Source: Adiantum capillus-veneris
Taxonomy: Eukaryota > Streptophyta > Polypodiopsida > Polypodiales > Pteridaceae
NCBI GenBank assembly: GCA_014529385.2
Contig: CM043944.1
Coordinates: 176,176,740-176,236,739, forward strand
Direction of reading: 5' to 3'
Length of the DNA stretch: 60,000 nt
A model generated the notes under the pieces. The model did not search any database, was not told the DNA's origin, and saw only the letters and a list, made by a program, of their open reading frames with translations. This document shows positions 39,569 to 52,500 of the stretch, piece after piece (position 1 is the first letter of the stretch; the number at the start of each line of letters is the position of its first letter). The translations under genes and the position numbers were made by a program.

Positions 39569-42500
39569 TGGACAGAGGAGTGTGAGGAATCGTTCAAGAA
39601 ATTGAAAGAGGCACTCATTACTACTCCAGTCTTGAAATCACCAGATTGGGAGAAGATATTCCATGTGCATATAGATGCTTCGGCATATGCAATAGGATGC
39701 ATTCTGGCTCAGCCAGAAGAAGGAAACATGGATTTTCCTATCCGTTACGCCAGTCGACAGCTCAACAATGCAGAGAAGAATTACACCACAACAGAGCGAG
39801 AAGGATTAGGAATGATATATGCTGTGAAGAAATTTCGGCATTATCTTCTAGCCAACAAGTTTGTGTTTTTTACGGATCACCAAGCCTTGCTCTACCTAGT
39901 GAATAAACCATGCAATACCGGGAGAATAGTGAGATGGTTCATTATCTTACTGGAATTCGACTTCACGGTAGTAGTAAAGAAAGGAAAAACACATCTTAGA
40001 GCTGATCATCTTTCGCGATTGACGAATGGAGAAGACCCTATAGGAGTAGATGACGACATGCCAGACGCGTACTTGTTCAACATAGAAATGATACCGAAGT
40101 GGTCTCAAAATGTCGTTAACCTATTAACCTATGGAGGAGAGTTCGATAGAAGAGAATATAACCAGAAACATATTGCTATTCAGCAATCCAAGAATCTTCA
40201 AATGGTTGCAGGAAGGTTGTATCAATTGGGAAATGATCATGTTTTACGACTATGCATCAATCCTGAGGAATATAATATATATCTGCGCAAAGCACATGTT
40301 CAGGAATGTGCATTTCATTGTTCAAGAAGGAACACATATAGGAATTTGTTACAATTGGGAGTTTATTGGCCAGGAATGAAAGAAAGCGAACATGAATATG
40401 TCACTGTATGTATTGTATGTTCATCAAAACCGCCAGCAGAGTATTCGACATTATATCAGATAATGATCGCTCCAGAATGGAGTCAGTATATTGTTGAATA
40501 TCTCACAAATAGAACTTTCCCAGAAGGAACGTCAAAAGATCGTCAGAAATCTGTAGAGACAGAAGCTAGAGATTACGCGTTAATAGGAGATCAACTCTAT
40601 AAGAGAGGTAAAGACAACCAGCTTAGGATTTGCGCATCAGAGACTGAATATGTAATAATACTAGAGCAAGCTCATGGACGAGTAGGTGGAGGCCATTTCT
40701 CAGGTGATAAGACAGCAAAACTTGTCTTAGGCGCAAGAATATGGTGGCCAACATTACATATGGACGTTGAGGAATACGTTAAACGGTGCGATGACTGTCA
40801 GCGGACCAAAGTACCACTTAAAAGAGATGATATGCCGCTTAGACCAATCATGGGGGCAAGAGCTTTTGCAAAATGGGGGATTGATTATGTCGGACCCATT
40901 TCACCTCCTGCATATAAGACTCATGCACAATACATCATTGTGGCTACAGACTATCTAACAAAGTGGGTCGAAGCAAAGGCAACTCAAAAAGCGGATGCCA
41001 GGACCACGGCACAATTTCTATATGAATACGTCTTTGTACGATATGGATTGCCAATAGAAATTGTGAGTGATCGAGGCACACATTTTATAAATGAAGTGAT
41101 AGAGATCCTTCTAGATGAATTCATTGTAATCCATAGGAAATCAGCCCCGTATCATCCACAAGCAAACGGACAAGCTGAGGCAACAAACAAAACCATATGC
41201 ACGGTCCTCACGAAGATTGTATCTGAGTCGAGAATTGACTGGGACCAGAAGTTGCATTCAACATTATGGGCATATAGGGTAGCATATAAAACATCAATAG
41301 GAACGACCCCATATAACATGGTTTTTGGGCTAAATGCTATCTTACCAATAGAATTCTTGATTTCAACCTTAAGGGTGGCTAAGGATCTAGAGTGGACAGG
41401 GCACGAGCTTTCTGATAGAATAGATGACCTGGAAAAGCTAGACGAGCTTCGCCTAAAAGCAGTAGCTTCTATCTACGCTCAAAAAAGGCGACAAAAAGAA
41501 TTTTTTGATAAGCATGTGCGGACTAAAGAGTTTAAGGTTGGGGACTATGTCCTAGTTTACACTCTGAAACAGCATGCTAAAAAGCTTAAAAAGCGAGGGA
41601 TGGGACCTCTGGTGATTAAAGATCTATCACCAAGTGGAGCCGTCAAGCTTGCTACATTGGACGGAGAAGAAATGCCCAATTGGATTAGTGGATGCAGAGT
41701 GAAAAAGTATCTTTTACCGCTAACCCAAGACATGCTTCTCAAAATACATCAAGAAAAGCTGCGTGTCCAAAAAAAGAAAAAGATTGTAGAGGAAGCGCAA
41801 GCTGAGGCGAAGGAAAGAATGGAGAAAAGAAGGCTACTGCGTCAGAAACAGCGCAATGAAGGAGCAATACGAATAAACGCAGTCAGTATAACAGAAATGG
41901 GGAATGACAAAGAAGAACCCATCATTGAATGCAAAGTAGGGACCAACCAAATCAAAGCCAGAGCACTATTGGATTCAGGAGCTCAAGCTAACCTACTTTC
42001 ACTCAGTTTGTATAGACAATTGACAAATGACACTAAACTACAAACTGCCAAGCAAGAGTTAAAGAGTTACTCTGAGAATGCAATCAAAACTGTCGGATGC
42101 ACAGTTTTACATATACAGATTAACCAATATGTGTATCCTCATATGTTTTACGTGGTTGAAGACCAAGCTACACAACATCCATTATTGCTAGGACAACCAT
42201 GGCAGAAGCAATACAATGCAATGATTGACTGGAGTTCTAAATCAGTGCTTATCAAATACGAAGGTGAAAGTCAATCAATTAAGTTCTCCAAAGGAGCAGA
42301 GCCAACTCCAAAGGAAGAATCCACGGACAAGGGCAAACAACAAACAGAGAAAAAGACGAAGCAATGGCAACCAAAAGTGTCTATACAACCGGCTTACTCT
42401 TCGACGAGGAATTCTCAACATTGGGTAAGGAAGACAAGCAATAATATAACAGCTCAACCTTGGGAAAAAACGGAGTCAAAGTTGGTATGGAGACCCAAAA

Positions 42501-42856
42501 AGGTTGTGCCAGAGAACACAAAGGTGGAAAACAGAGTCTTCAATACCAGACAACAGAGTGATTCCAGACAATCAAGGACAGTGAAACAGATCTGGATTCC
42601 AAAGAAGTTCATGACGGCACAAAGCTATAGCAAGCAAATTTGGATCCCAAAGATTTGTAAACACGAACTCCCTTCAGTACAATCAACGGAAACTCCTAGG
42701 TATTTCAAGTCGAGGAAATCAACACAAAGAACAAAGCAGGTTTGGGTCGCAAAGAGTTTGTGGCAAGCACAAGTGAAGCGGAAGCAGATTTGGATTGTAA
42801 AAAAGAACAACAAAGTAAAGAAGAATCCATCTACTGATTCTACTAGTCCAAACTAA
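39569..42856 (+). pseudogene. A1 RNase H, tandem H2C2, integrase, second retropepsin-like domain, W-x-P-K tail
   Basis: This is the same frame as the RT end beyond the TAA, and it stays open for over 1080 codons. It is the best copy of the 3' half of pol: RNase H (HIDASAYAIG), two H2C2 zinc domains (about 40291-40424 and 40670-40806), an uninterrupted integrase entry (the G lost in A2 is present at 40852-40856), DDE core, LLDSGAQANLLS (Asp 41972-41974), LLLGQPW and the W-x-P-K repeats. Because A1 and A2 agree over the integrase to second-protease join, that fusion is real and not an assembly of frames. The last codons differ from A2 because a deletion joins pol to the spacer at about 42845. 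Confidence 0.92.
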
Positions 42857-43537
42857 GATTTGAGTAGATATAGTCCTTCACTAGTACATGGGGAGTCCAC
42901 AGAACCAATCCCATGCAAAATTGATGAAAAAGATATCATATGCGTATGATGTCTCCAGAGCCATTTTTAGCCCAAAATCTATCCAAACTTCATAAATCCA
43001 CTGAATAAGCCTATCTAAAGCCAAATCCAAGCTTATAGAGAAATTTGGTCCAAAAATACACTAAAGACATCATACGCGTATGATGTCTCACTATGTGATT
43101 TTGCCACCTCAGGGCTTCAACCACCAAACAGAAGTGATCTACATGCCATTTGAAAGTGAACCACCAAGTTTTATCCAATTTGGATCATAAAATCCAAATC
43201 CGTTTCAAAATTTTTCCAAGAGCCGGAACTGGACTAAACTGGCCAAAACTTGACCAAATGGGATCCAAACTCAAATCCAAGCATATGATACTCATGTATA
43301 CACTATCAGCTACAAGCACAACCAATATGAAGTCATTTTGACACAAAAGACATCATACACGTATGATGTCTCCAGCATGATTTTGAGCCCATTTTGCATA
43401 TTTTTTCACCTACCTTGCATCCTTAGGCCCTCAATAGCTCATGTTTCAATTTTCAAGTCATTTGGATAGTTAAAAGCTTCATTTCGGCTTTCAGTACTAA
43501 AAAGACGCTAACTTCTGAAATTGGAGTTACAGGATCC
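42857..43537 (+). other. A1 shortened pol-ORF3 spacer
   Basis: This corresponds to A2 from about 23035 to 23715. The preceding part of about 2.3 kb, including the internal polypurine tract and the LTR-like segment, is deleted. Three palindrome copies remain. Confidence 0.85.
42932..43370 (+). repeat. Palindrome array in A1 spacer (3 copies)
   Basis: Copies lie at 42932-42953 (decayed), 43066-43087 (perfect) and 43349-43370 (one core change). Spacings of 134 and 283 bp match the last three copies of A2 array 2. Confidence 0.9.
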
Positions 43538-46500
43538 ATGGATTCCGCCAAGTTATCGGCAACGAAGAGAAAAAGACCGACAATCAAAGATGCTCTTGCA
43601 GAAGCGGAACCCTTTGACATTCCAGCAGAAACCCTCAAGCCAACCAAAACTTGTGTGGAGGAAGCAGTATTGGAGAAAGAGGGGATAAAGATCTACCAGG
43701 GGACTTTTAGAGATCCTCAAAGGCAAGCGGTGGATGTACCGATGATCCCACAGGAATTGGTAGATTATAGCAGGTCAGAAGACATCAGCAGGTACCTGGA
43801 AAGGGCAGACTTGCACAGTTTCTTCACCTCGAGACCATCAGGTGTGGGTACAAGAAGAGTGTACGAGTTGGCAACATCCATTCAGAAGGATGGGAAAGCC
43901 ACATTGATAGCCATGGATGGAGAGAAAGTAGAAGTACAGATCACTCCACAGCTCATTGCAGACGCATTGAAGCTGCACAACAAAGGGAGCTCTGTCAGGG
44001 AAAGAAGGGAGGCCATAGAGGTCTATGGATCCAAGAAACAGAATACAACCTATGGAGATATGGCGGACCAAAGAGCGGCAACCCTTTGCCGACTGTACAA
44101 CCAGTTTCTCCATGTTTGCAGTAAAAGACCACAAAAGTATACGACACCGCCCCATGCCATTGCGACCACCATCACATGGGCATTAAAGAGCAATATGCCA
44201 AAAGAGGTGAATTACGCTCAACACATCCACGAGCAAGTAATTGCCATGCACAACGAGAAGCCAAAGTACATAAGAGGAGCGGAAATTCTGACAAGAATAG
44301 CTTATGAAGCTATTGGAGCTAGAGATCAGTGGCCAAAGGTTCCCTCCCAGAATGAGTGGCTTAGAGAAGCCGACAAGGAGGAAGAACAGCCCGAAGTATC
44401 CAAGAGGGCGTCCACAAGAGCACGCCGGAAACTAGAAATAGTTTCAGAACCTGAAGAGGAGGTGGACGAGCCGCTTATGAAGAAAGTAAAGAAGAAGGTT
44501 GCTCCCAAGAAAACCAAAAGTCAGAAAGTGGCAAGAATGGAAAGACTAGTGGAGCAGTTTAGAGCAGAAAGAGCTCTAAAGGGTGACTTTGAAGAAAAGT
44601 GGGTGCCAGACCCCACCAAAGTCGGAACTCGCTCAGCCAGGCCACATGTTGATCAATACGATCAATATATTAAAGCTTATGAGGAGTCAGAGGCTATACT
44701 GGAGCAGCAACCTGTCGAGCCATACACTGAAGAGGAGGTACAGCTTTTAAAAGCTGAGCTAAAAAAGGACGACAAGGGGAAAGGGAAAGTAGATGAGTCT
44801 ACTAAATCTCAAGAGAAAGACGGGCAAGCCGACAAGGGGAAAGCCAAGGAAGCTGAGGACAGATACCCCTCTATGACTGATGTACCAAGCCCGAAGAAGA
44901 CGAAAAATATCGTGGAAGAGACCACAATAGAGAGGGACACAGATGATTTGGAAAAGCCGAAGGCCGAGACCAAAGAAAAGGAGATAGATCCAGTTCAACA
45001 AAAGAGAAATGATTATGAGGATTTGGTAGCGATAGGATACACTGAAGCAGAGGCCCTTGAGGCAGTTTATGGGATCACCCTACAAAAACAAGATGATCGG
45101 AGAGGGACGGAGGAAAAAACAAAGAGTACAAAAGAAAGTGAAGAGAAACTGGATGAACAGAACGTACTAGAAGAGCCGAAGTCAGTGGAGGTGGTGGCAG
45201 AAAGAGCTTTAGAGTTGACAAATGAAGATGAAAAAGACATGCACATGGTGCATGAACTGCTAGGCAAGATCAAAGAAAGATCCAGGGCAAAGGAAGTAGA
45301 GATTGAGACAGCCAAACAAAGGGAAGCAGAGTTGCAGAGGAAATTAGAGAATGCTATGACTGAATCTGAAAGTCATAAAGCATCACTCTATGACGCGGAA
45401 AACGAGAGAGACGGCTTGATACTCCAGCTAGCCGAGGCTTCAAGAGAGGTAACAAGTGCACAGGAAGCAAAGGAGCGGATAGAAGATGAGTTGGAGGCAG
45501 CCAAGGATGAGCTCATTGAGCTAAGGGAAAGAGTCGAGCTCCAAGAAAGAACAATAACTAGACTTAGGACTACCCCTAGAGCTAGCAGAGCAGGAACCGA
45601 ACAAGAAGGAACTCTCGTACCAGCTTTAGAAGACCAGATCCGAAGCTTACAAAGAGAGCTAAGATAAGAGCAAGTGCAAAGGTTGCACATTGCAGAGGGA
45701 TCATTGGCCGCAGAGGAGAGGCTCACATTAGAAAATCAAACACTATGGACAGAGAATGAGGCCCTCCGCAAACAGCTCCAAGATCTACAAGAGCAACAAA
45801 GAAGAGAGACAGAGACACCACAAGAAGAATCAGGTGGAGCATCCATAGAGCTACTAGAAACTGGAGAGGCAACCACAATTGAAGATACAGCCCCAGCTCA
45901 CGAGGTGGCCTCGACTTCAGGAATCTCTGAAGAAGAAGAACAAAGGCTCCATGACCAAATAGAAAAGTCAGCAGAGGAGAGTGCCAAGGCGGAAATGGAA
46001 TGGGAGAGGAGACTCCTCATCTCCATTAGACTTCAGGGATTAGACACAAAAGTGCTCCATGAAGAGTGGATGCAACCCAGCCTGCCTTTCCCTTTGATGA
46101 AATTTGAAGTGCTAAAGACAAAAAAGAGAATAGAGGAGGAGCAGTATGTCGCTCTTTACGAAGGCGACATCACAAAGGAGGAACAGTCAAAGAAGATAGT
46201 AGATTCACAACCTAGATGGAGGAAAGGTTGGCTGAACAAATACCCAGCCTACCTCATCTACTTGGTGGAGGCACCAAAGGAGATTCGGGAGAATGCAACC
46301 TTCTGCCCGGTGCCAAGAGTCAGAAACTGGAAAGAGCATGGCAAGATTGCAGAAAAGAAGCCAAATTGGCTTAATTATCCCAGGATCCCAGGACCAAAGG
46401 TAGGAGAGAGAATAGGTAAAGCCTACATGGTGAAAACCCTAACGGGCACCATCAAGCTCTTTACTGGCTCTCCTGACCTTTCATGTCAGATGCTCAAGAA

Positions 46501-46813
46501 AATCTGCAGGACTCTCTTAGCTTGCATTGAAGTGTTCGCGCCAGATAAAGCCACGACCTCGAGTCTACTATCGACGGCCGACACAGTGACTGATATGATA
46601 TATGATCTTTCATTGGAGCCTTCTCCAAAAGTGTTGCACCTCCTATACCAAAGGATTATGTTTTTGCCTAGCTTCCACATGCAAACATTCGAAGAAGCTT
46701 TCTACATCGGCTTTTTCACCCACGAAAGCAAAATATTCGGCCCAACCTTGACCATCGGCAACCTACGATACGAATCACATTTGCAGATGCTCAAGACGAC
46801 AGGACTTTATTGA
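43538..46813 (+). pseudogene. A1 ORF3 with one nonsense codon
   Basis: Homologue of A2 ORF3 over its full length with the same ATG context. It is open to 45664, then TAA at 45665-45667 (A2 has a sense codon, RLEQ), then open again in the same frame to 46813. It is a few residues longer than in A2 through small in-frame indels in the acidic region. The retention of an almost intact 1090-codon frame in a copy whose RT is wrecked suggests the ORF was under selection until this copy inserted. Confidence 0.9.
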
Positions 46814-46850
46814 CCAAGCATAAAAGTCATGTCAGGGACGACATGAACGC

Positions 46851-46862
46851 GGAGGGGGGGAG
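46851..46862 (+). promoter_or_regulatory. A1 terminal polypurine tract
   Basis: GGAGGGGGGGAG directly before the LTR at 46863, as in A2. Confidence 0.9.
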
Positions 46863-47805
46863 TGTTGAGCCAGCAGAGGATCACACCCACATTTTTGCTC
46901 ACACTCATCATTTTTGTAACCATTGATTGTAATAAATGTCTTTCCGACATTGATTTTGATTGGAGCCATTCATTAAGTAACGGGACTCAATTGAGTTTCC
47001 AGCTTGTAATTCCGAAGTAATTTCACTTGCTGATGTAATTAGTTAGAGATGTTCTCACCTCCAAGGCTGAGGTATATAAGCCAAAGTTTTGTAACCTAAA
47101 GGTAGAGTTTTATTTAATCAAAGTGAGTTTTTGGAGCGCCGTGACTGTGTCTGAGAGAGAGAGAGAGAGAGAGAGAGAGTCTTATCTACTTGCTACGCGA
47201 GCTACGGAGCCGTCATTGGAGAAGCGACACCGCCATTGTGTTAGCAACGGCGAGAGCTACGCACAGATACCAAGAGTGTGCGCTATCGGCTTCTATGTGT
47301 GGTAAGTTCCTACGAGCTTCGGTGTGAGTTTTCTTCCAACTCGTGTGTCGGAATGGAGCGTGCAGCATATCTATAGAACCACAACGAGTAGAGCTACGCA
47401 TTAGTACCATCGGGGTCAAGTTTCGGTCACCTGTATTTTTTGGCCTGTTTTCATACGCGTTTACCGCACGGAGTGATTATAGGTTGATTTTGCAGTTCAA
47501 GTCTTTAGGGTGTTGTTCTTACCTAGTGTATAGACTTCCCCTTGAGTTTGAGATCGATTCAATGATTCTAGATCCTATTTCGTATAGCATTCGTTCGTAG
47601 TACGGATTTCAGTCACTTGCGTATTTTAGAACTTAGATTTGATTTCCTTAGTAGTGATTGTCATTAGAAGGTCGAGTAGGTGATTTGACACCCACCTAGT
47701 TGTTTCCATGCGCCTGCGGGTCAAGCTCCGTCCTCGTCTGACAAATTCTGTTTTTGGTTGAGTTCTCGCTATTTAGCTTCCGCTAGCGGCGTAACCACCT
47801 TAACA
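46863..47805 (+). repeat. A1 3' LTR
   Basis: 943 bp, TGTTGAGCC to CCTTAACA, clearly more diverged from the A2 LTRs than those are from each other. TATATAAG is at 47073-47080. Its partner LTR is outside the window. Confidence 0.96.
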
Positions 47806-48570
47806 CCTCCACATTGGAGAAATGAGAGGAGGACTCAAGAGGAAATAGCTGCACCATGTGCACTAATCTCTCTTTTCCTTGGGAATCAGATTTCACCTTG
47901 GAAAAATCCTTTTTGCCATGCCCACTCTCTAAACACGTAAAACAAAGTTTTTCTTTTTTAGCCTTCTCAAACTCTTCAATGTGGAGAGAGGACCACTATA
48001 CCCTTGGGTTTTTTAGAGGCCTTTGATGTAGCTAATGTAAACTTTCTTTTATTGTGTCCATGTTGTGTGCATGTATTTGCATGTGTAGTAGCAAGCATGT
48101 GATTATTATGCAGTGGTCTCTCATCGGGATTGTTGTGAATATTAGCTTGCATTATAGCCTTCTCAAGCATCTTGGGATCTTGAGTCTTGACATGATTCTT
48201 AAGCTCAGGTGTCATACCATGGATAATCCCATGCACCTGCTGAAAGGTGAATGATATCACGGTAGTGCAAGATATATTCCAACAATGTTTTATGCTGACA
48301 CATGGAACACTTATTCCAAGAAGACCAATTTCTATTCGCTTCATTTGTGGGAAAAAATTACTTTCTAAATATAGTCTCAAAGGTTGCCCAAGTCTATGGT
48401 ATTATGCCCTTATCCTTGAGAGACATCCACCATTTGTAGGCCTTTCCTTCTAACGTCAGACTTTCTTGTAGTGCCTTGACTGTATCCAGAGTACGTTGCA
48501 AATCATGAATCCCATCCCATTTACTAAGGAATATATTCACCATACTTTATTGTGTTCTCTTTCCTCTCTC
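47806..48570 (-). pseudogene. Ty3-type gag relic (element G), target of A1
   Basis: Minus-strand translation gives, over several frames, WDGIHDLQRT, EGKAYKWWMSLKDKG, FRK, VHGIIHGMTPELKNHVKTQDPKMLEKAIMQA, and a zinc-knuckle relic CFTCLESGHGKKDF in which the last Cys is Phe. This is the usual chromovirus-like Gag layout. It is frameshifted with stops. It ends at 47806, where A1 begins, so A1 probably inserted into this older element. The rest of G would lie left of A1, outside the window. Confidence 0.75.
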
Positions 48571-48751
48571 CTAAAAATTGGTGGTTTTGTATTTTCCAAC
48601 AAATCATCCACCTCTTTTTGGGTGAGGGAGTGCAAAGAATCTCAATTCGGACTCTGTCCTTGATTGGAGCCTTTCTCCTGCATATGTGTGCTAGCGGAGC
48701 CCTTGGTCTACTATTGCATATATTGCACTACTAAATATGATAATTGAATAA

Positions 48752-49171
48752 TGAGAGTGCAAAACTACTTCATGACATAATGAAATGTAGAGAAGACAAG
48801 ACTAATGAACAAAATAGAGATTCGATTAATCAAGAAGAGCTTCCCTAATTACAAAGGATTAGCACTAGCCTTCTAAGCATAGGCATTAAGCTTAAGACTA
48901 GGCCATCCATAAAGTAAACACTCAAGAGTGAACTCTCAAGAATGACTACTCAAGAATGAATCCTCTTTGCATAAAAAGGCTTCTTATAAAGGCATGGACT
49001 CCAAGACTTTCTACTATGGGATTAAGTTGATCCCTCTACCTTATACAATTTGGAACTCCTACATGAGCCCAGGACCTTATTGGAAATGTGAATAGAAAAT
49101 ATTAGGCACATCCAGAGCACATCCCCATCTTGGTGCATAATCGGTGTAGCATGTGTTAGCCGCTGCTAATA
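48752..49171 (-). repeat. LTR-like repeat E, left copy
   Basis: 420 bp, strongly similar to 56128-56514 in the same orientation. On the minus strand it begins T(A/G)TTAG and ends CACTCTCA. A purine tract on the minus strand (GGAGGGGGGGAA) abuts it at 49172-49183, which marks it as a minus-oriented 3' LTR. Confidence 0.75.
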
Positions 49172-49186
49172 TTCCCCCCCTCCTAT
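49172..49186 (-). promoter_or_regulatory. Polypurine tract beside repeat E
   Basis: The minus strand reads TAGGAGGGGGGGAAT up to the repeat boundary. It is the only sign that the sequence to the right is the interior of an LTR element. Confidence 0.6.
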
Positions 49187-51800
49187 TTTGGCACACTTCC
49201 TCGTGTACCACTGAAGCAAAGCACGGTGACATGGTAGAAAGAAAATCCATGGAGGAATGTTGAGCTACAAAACATAAAACAAGTCATAAGTATCAATCGC
49301 CAACAAAAATGAATAGAACATGAAGTGCAATGAAAAATTATGAAAATTGAATTTTTACTTCTAAAAGATGGATCCATCCATCATAGCAAAAAACTTAACA
49401 ACATAAAGCAAAAAAAACACCTAAATATGAATATTAAACCACTAAAAATATTAATAATTATGCATGTAACACAAGCAATCAATTATGACCCTAGGCTAAT
49501 GCAAGTTCATAAACCTACTAGCTTAAAAACTATATGATCAATTTTAACAAAGCATCCAAGTCTATCATGTCTGTGGCAACAAAGAAGCTCCTAATCTATT
49601 AGTCTTCGGGGGTGCACTATGTAGTCATGTTAATGTATAACATGAGTTCGATAGGCGGGGTTTTAAAATACAAAATTTTTAGAAAATTTTATAGAGATAT
49701 ATTAAAATAAGGGATTTTTATATTCAAATTTGGAAAATTTTCCTAATATAATGGGTCATTTTATTCATTCAAACATGTTAAAAGAGGGATTTTTTTAATA
49801 CCTCGTGAACGCACGTTATATAGAGGGTACTAAAAGGTGAACCCCCTGAGCTATTAGTACACTGTCATTTAGCTTTTTGACGCTCATGGAAGATTTTTTT
49901 AAAACTTTTGATAGAAAAAAGTAAAGCACATCACAAGGAGACCACCCCAAAGCAAGTCAAGCTACAAATCTCGGCTCCCTAAACCCTCAAGGATGTGTTC
50001 CAAGAGTTTACTAGCCTACCAAGGTGACGGCTAACCCCTATCAGCCTAGGGCATTGGTTTAGGGCCTTGATCAAGCGAGCCAAGGTGGTTCTCCTCGCCT
50101 ACCAAGTGCCAATGAGGCGCTAGGTCTAGCAAAGACACAAACATAACATAAGACTTTCATTTTCATGTGTCTAGTAGCATTTGTGCTACTCTTTTTGGAC
50201 ACCTTTTTATTTGCTTCATTGTTCATTTTTTAGCACTTTTTTATTTCTTCCATCATGAGATGCTAATGGCAAATGGACTAAGGGACTAAAGCCTAATCAT
50301 AACCCTAGGTAATGTTCAAAACGAGTGGAATATTAAGGTGATCATGACTAACAAACGATGATCCTACATTAACCTAAGGTCAAGGTCAGTTACCCATGGT
50401 TATCACACAGAAAACCAAATTTCTAATGAGTTTAATAGTCACAAAGAAAAGTGTTGAAACTTTCATGTATGTCTAGCTTTTGAAAATGAAAGGAACCATA
50501 GCTTAGCAAATTCACTTAATCCAAGTATGCAAGGATATGTAAAGATAATAAAGAGCATAACATGGAAGGATTTCACATACTCGTGCTCTTTTGAGCATCC
50601 TTGAGCAAAGTATCCACTCTTGTGTAGAGGCCACTTGATTCCTTTTATTTGCAAGCCAAGATTCTCGAAGCTAAGTGTTAACAAACACAAGCTCAAAAAA
50701 TCCATTTATTGAAAGCAAAGAAAAATAGACAAAAAACATTATTGAAATCCTAATGCTAGGGTCTTAAATACCCAAATATGCCAAAGGAAAGAAAAGTCTA
50801 GGGGCCTTTGGTTATGCACATGGTTCTTTTTGGTAGCAAATCTATGCATCCATATCAAAAATGATAGAGAAAGTGCTTCTACGCAAGAGAATTTTGTAAT
50901 TTTTACATTCTCTCGTGCATGATTCAAAGTTGATTAACACTATATTAAAATATATGTGCAATTTTAGATGAAGCTAGAAATCACTCAACTTTTAAGGAAA
51001 AGAAGTGGCTCTTGAAAGCCAAATTTTGCATTTGTAAAGCTCCAAAAAAATTGGCTAAACACTAGCTCAAATGGGAAAGTTTTCATTTTAGACAAAGTTA
51101 TGAGCTAGCATGTATACAACTTTTCATCAAGTGAAATGAAATGGATCTAAATAGACAAATATTGCAATTTGTTGCAATGCCGACTTCCCTCATGGATCAA
51201 TGAAAAATATTTCTTGCCCACAACCCTTCAAAAACAACTCAATTATTAGTGCTCTTAAGCACATGGTCACTCAACACAAGTACTAAATATTACCATGACC
51301 CCCAAGGCTTTCTTTGTTTATGCACTCTGTGAAAACATATTCAAATCATTTGAATGCTCGTGTTGTTCATACTCTCATATAGCCAAAGTTTTTACCACAA
51401 AGCAAGAGAGATTAAGAAAATGGCCTTGGGAACTGAATGTACTAATACGGGGGATCATGCTCTCAAGTCTAGTTGTCATCACAACAAAAAGGGTGTACAA
51501 CAAGATAAGAGCTTCAAACTTCAACGTGCTCAAATGCTCATCAACTATGTCTTTGATAAGCTAGTCACTAATGCACTCACCATCAATCAGTTTATGGCTC
51601 ACAAATCCGTGCATGAAAGAGACTAAACTCTCATATTTTTACCTCACTATTCTGAAGTTTGTATGGCTCATGATTATGCTGACAGTTATCTCCCCCCTCC
51701 TTTCCTCTCCTTGTGGCCAATAGGGATTGTCGTTTATTTTTCAAAGGCAGGGTTGGGAACCTTCTTTAAAAAGGAGTTTTAGAATTTTTGTTTTTTACAA
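49187..51800. other. AT-rich region, no gene seen
   Basis: About 2.6 kb of low-GC sequence with only short frames lacking recognisable domains. It may be the degenerate interior of element E. I recognise no RNA gene. Confidence 0.5.
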
Positions 51801-52500
51801 AATAATCCTTTCAACTTTTTTTTTCTTTATGGGCTGCAGCTACGGGGACGTCACAAAGAGAGGGAAAGAAATGGAGAGCATAAGTGAGGGATGATGGGTG
51901 CGAAGGGGTGTGTGTGTGGCATGGGCCTGTGTGAAGCCAAAGGCGGCCGAATCGAGCGTAGTGCACAATTGGCACGAGTTCACAAGAAGGAAGTGCAAGC
52001 AAAAAATGTGGTGTGAGTGTATGTGGGGTGTGTCCGAAAAATACCGAGTGGGATTGCTGCGTTGTGAGCAATCAATGGAGTGGGCCGTGTCATCAAGTGG
52101 GGTCTGGACCCAAGAAATGAGCAGCAAGTGCACTAAGCAACGATTGTATGTAATTGTATGTGGGTCTGTTTATGAAAGTCAACACACTATGTTGTGAGTA
52201 TAGTTTTGGTAGAGCACAAGTGTGTGTGTGTAATTGGTGAGCTAGTGCTCAAAGATGCAGCAATTTGGTGGGGCCAAGGATGGCAAGCAAGTGGGAGAGG
52301 TTTAGTGGAGTTTGGCAAGGATGTGTAGCCACAATTGAGGCCAACAAAGGAGTGGCAGGCTAGCATCAAAAAATAAGGGAGAATCGGAGCGCGGTTGCAC
52401 TATTGAGACCCATTCCAGCTACCTTAAATGTGTATGTGTGTTTCTTTTTGCACTTTTTCAGGTTTGATCAAGTGTGTGTGGGGGGGGGGGGGGGGGGGGT
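51801..52500. other. G-rich segment ending in a 20-G run
   Basis: This stretch is richer in G (many TGTG and GGG motifs) than its surroundings and ends in a run of 20 G at 52480-52499. Short frames here (for example 51898-52197) have no recognisable domain. It could be old LTR or untranslated sequence. Confidence 0.45.

Larger units (their letters stand above)
1..47805 (+). mobile_element. A1: outer Ty3/gypsy element (5' end outside window), interrupted by B
   Basis: This is the oldest layer of the nest. The sequence at 1-1702 continues exactly at 35286 once B and one copy of its target duplication are removed, and the gag frame is then unbroken across the join. The element ends in an LTR at 46863-47805. 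It is closely similar to A2 along its length, so its missing 5' LTR, primer site and gag start should lie just left of position 1 (position 1 corresponds to A2 position 5711). The copy is decayed: it carries an 8-bp, a 23-bp, a net 7-bp and a 13-bp deletion, nonsense codons at 39566 and 45665, and a deletion of about 2.3 kb between pol and ORF3. Its own target duplication cannot be checked because the 5' end is not in the window. Confidence 0.93.

Noticed and set aside
51898-52197. Small frames in the G-rich segment as host genes
   Set aside because: No domain, no codon-bias signal and frames overlap on both strands.
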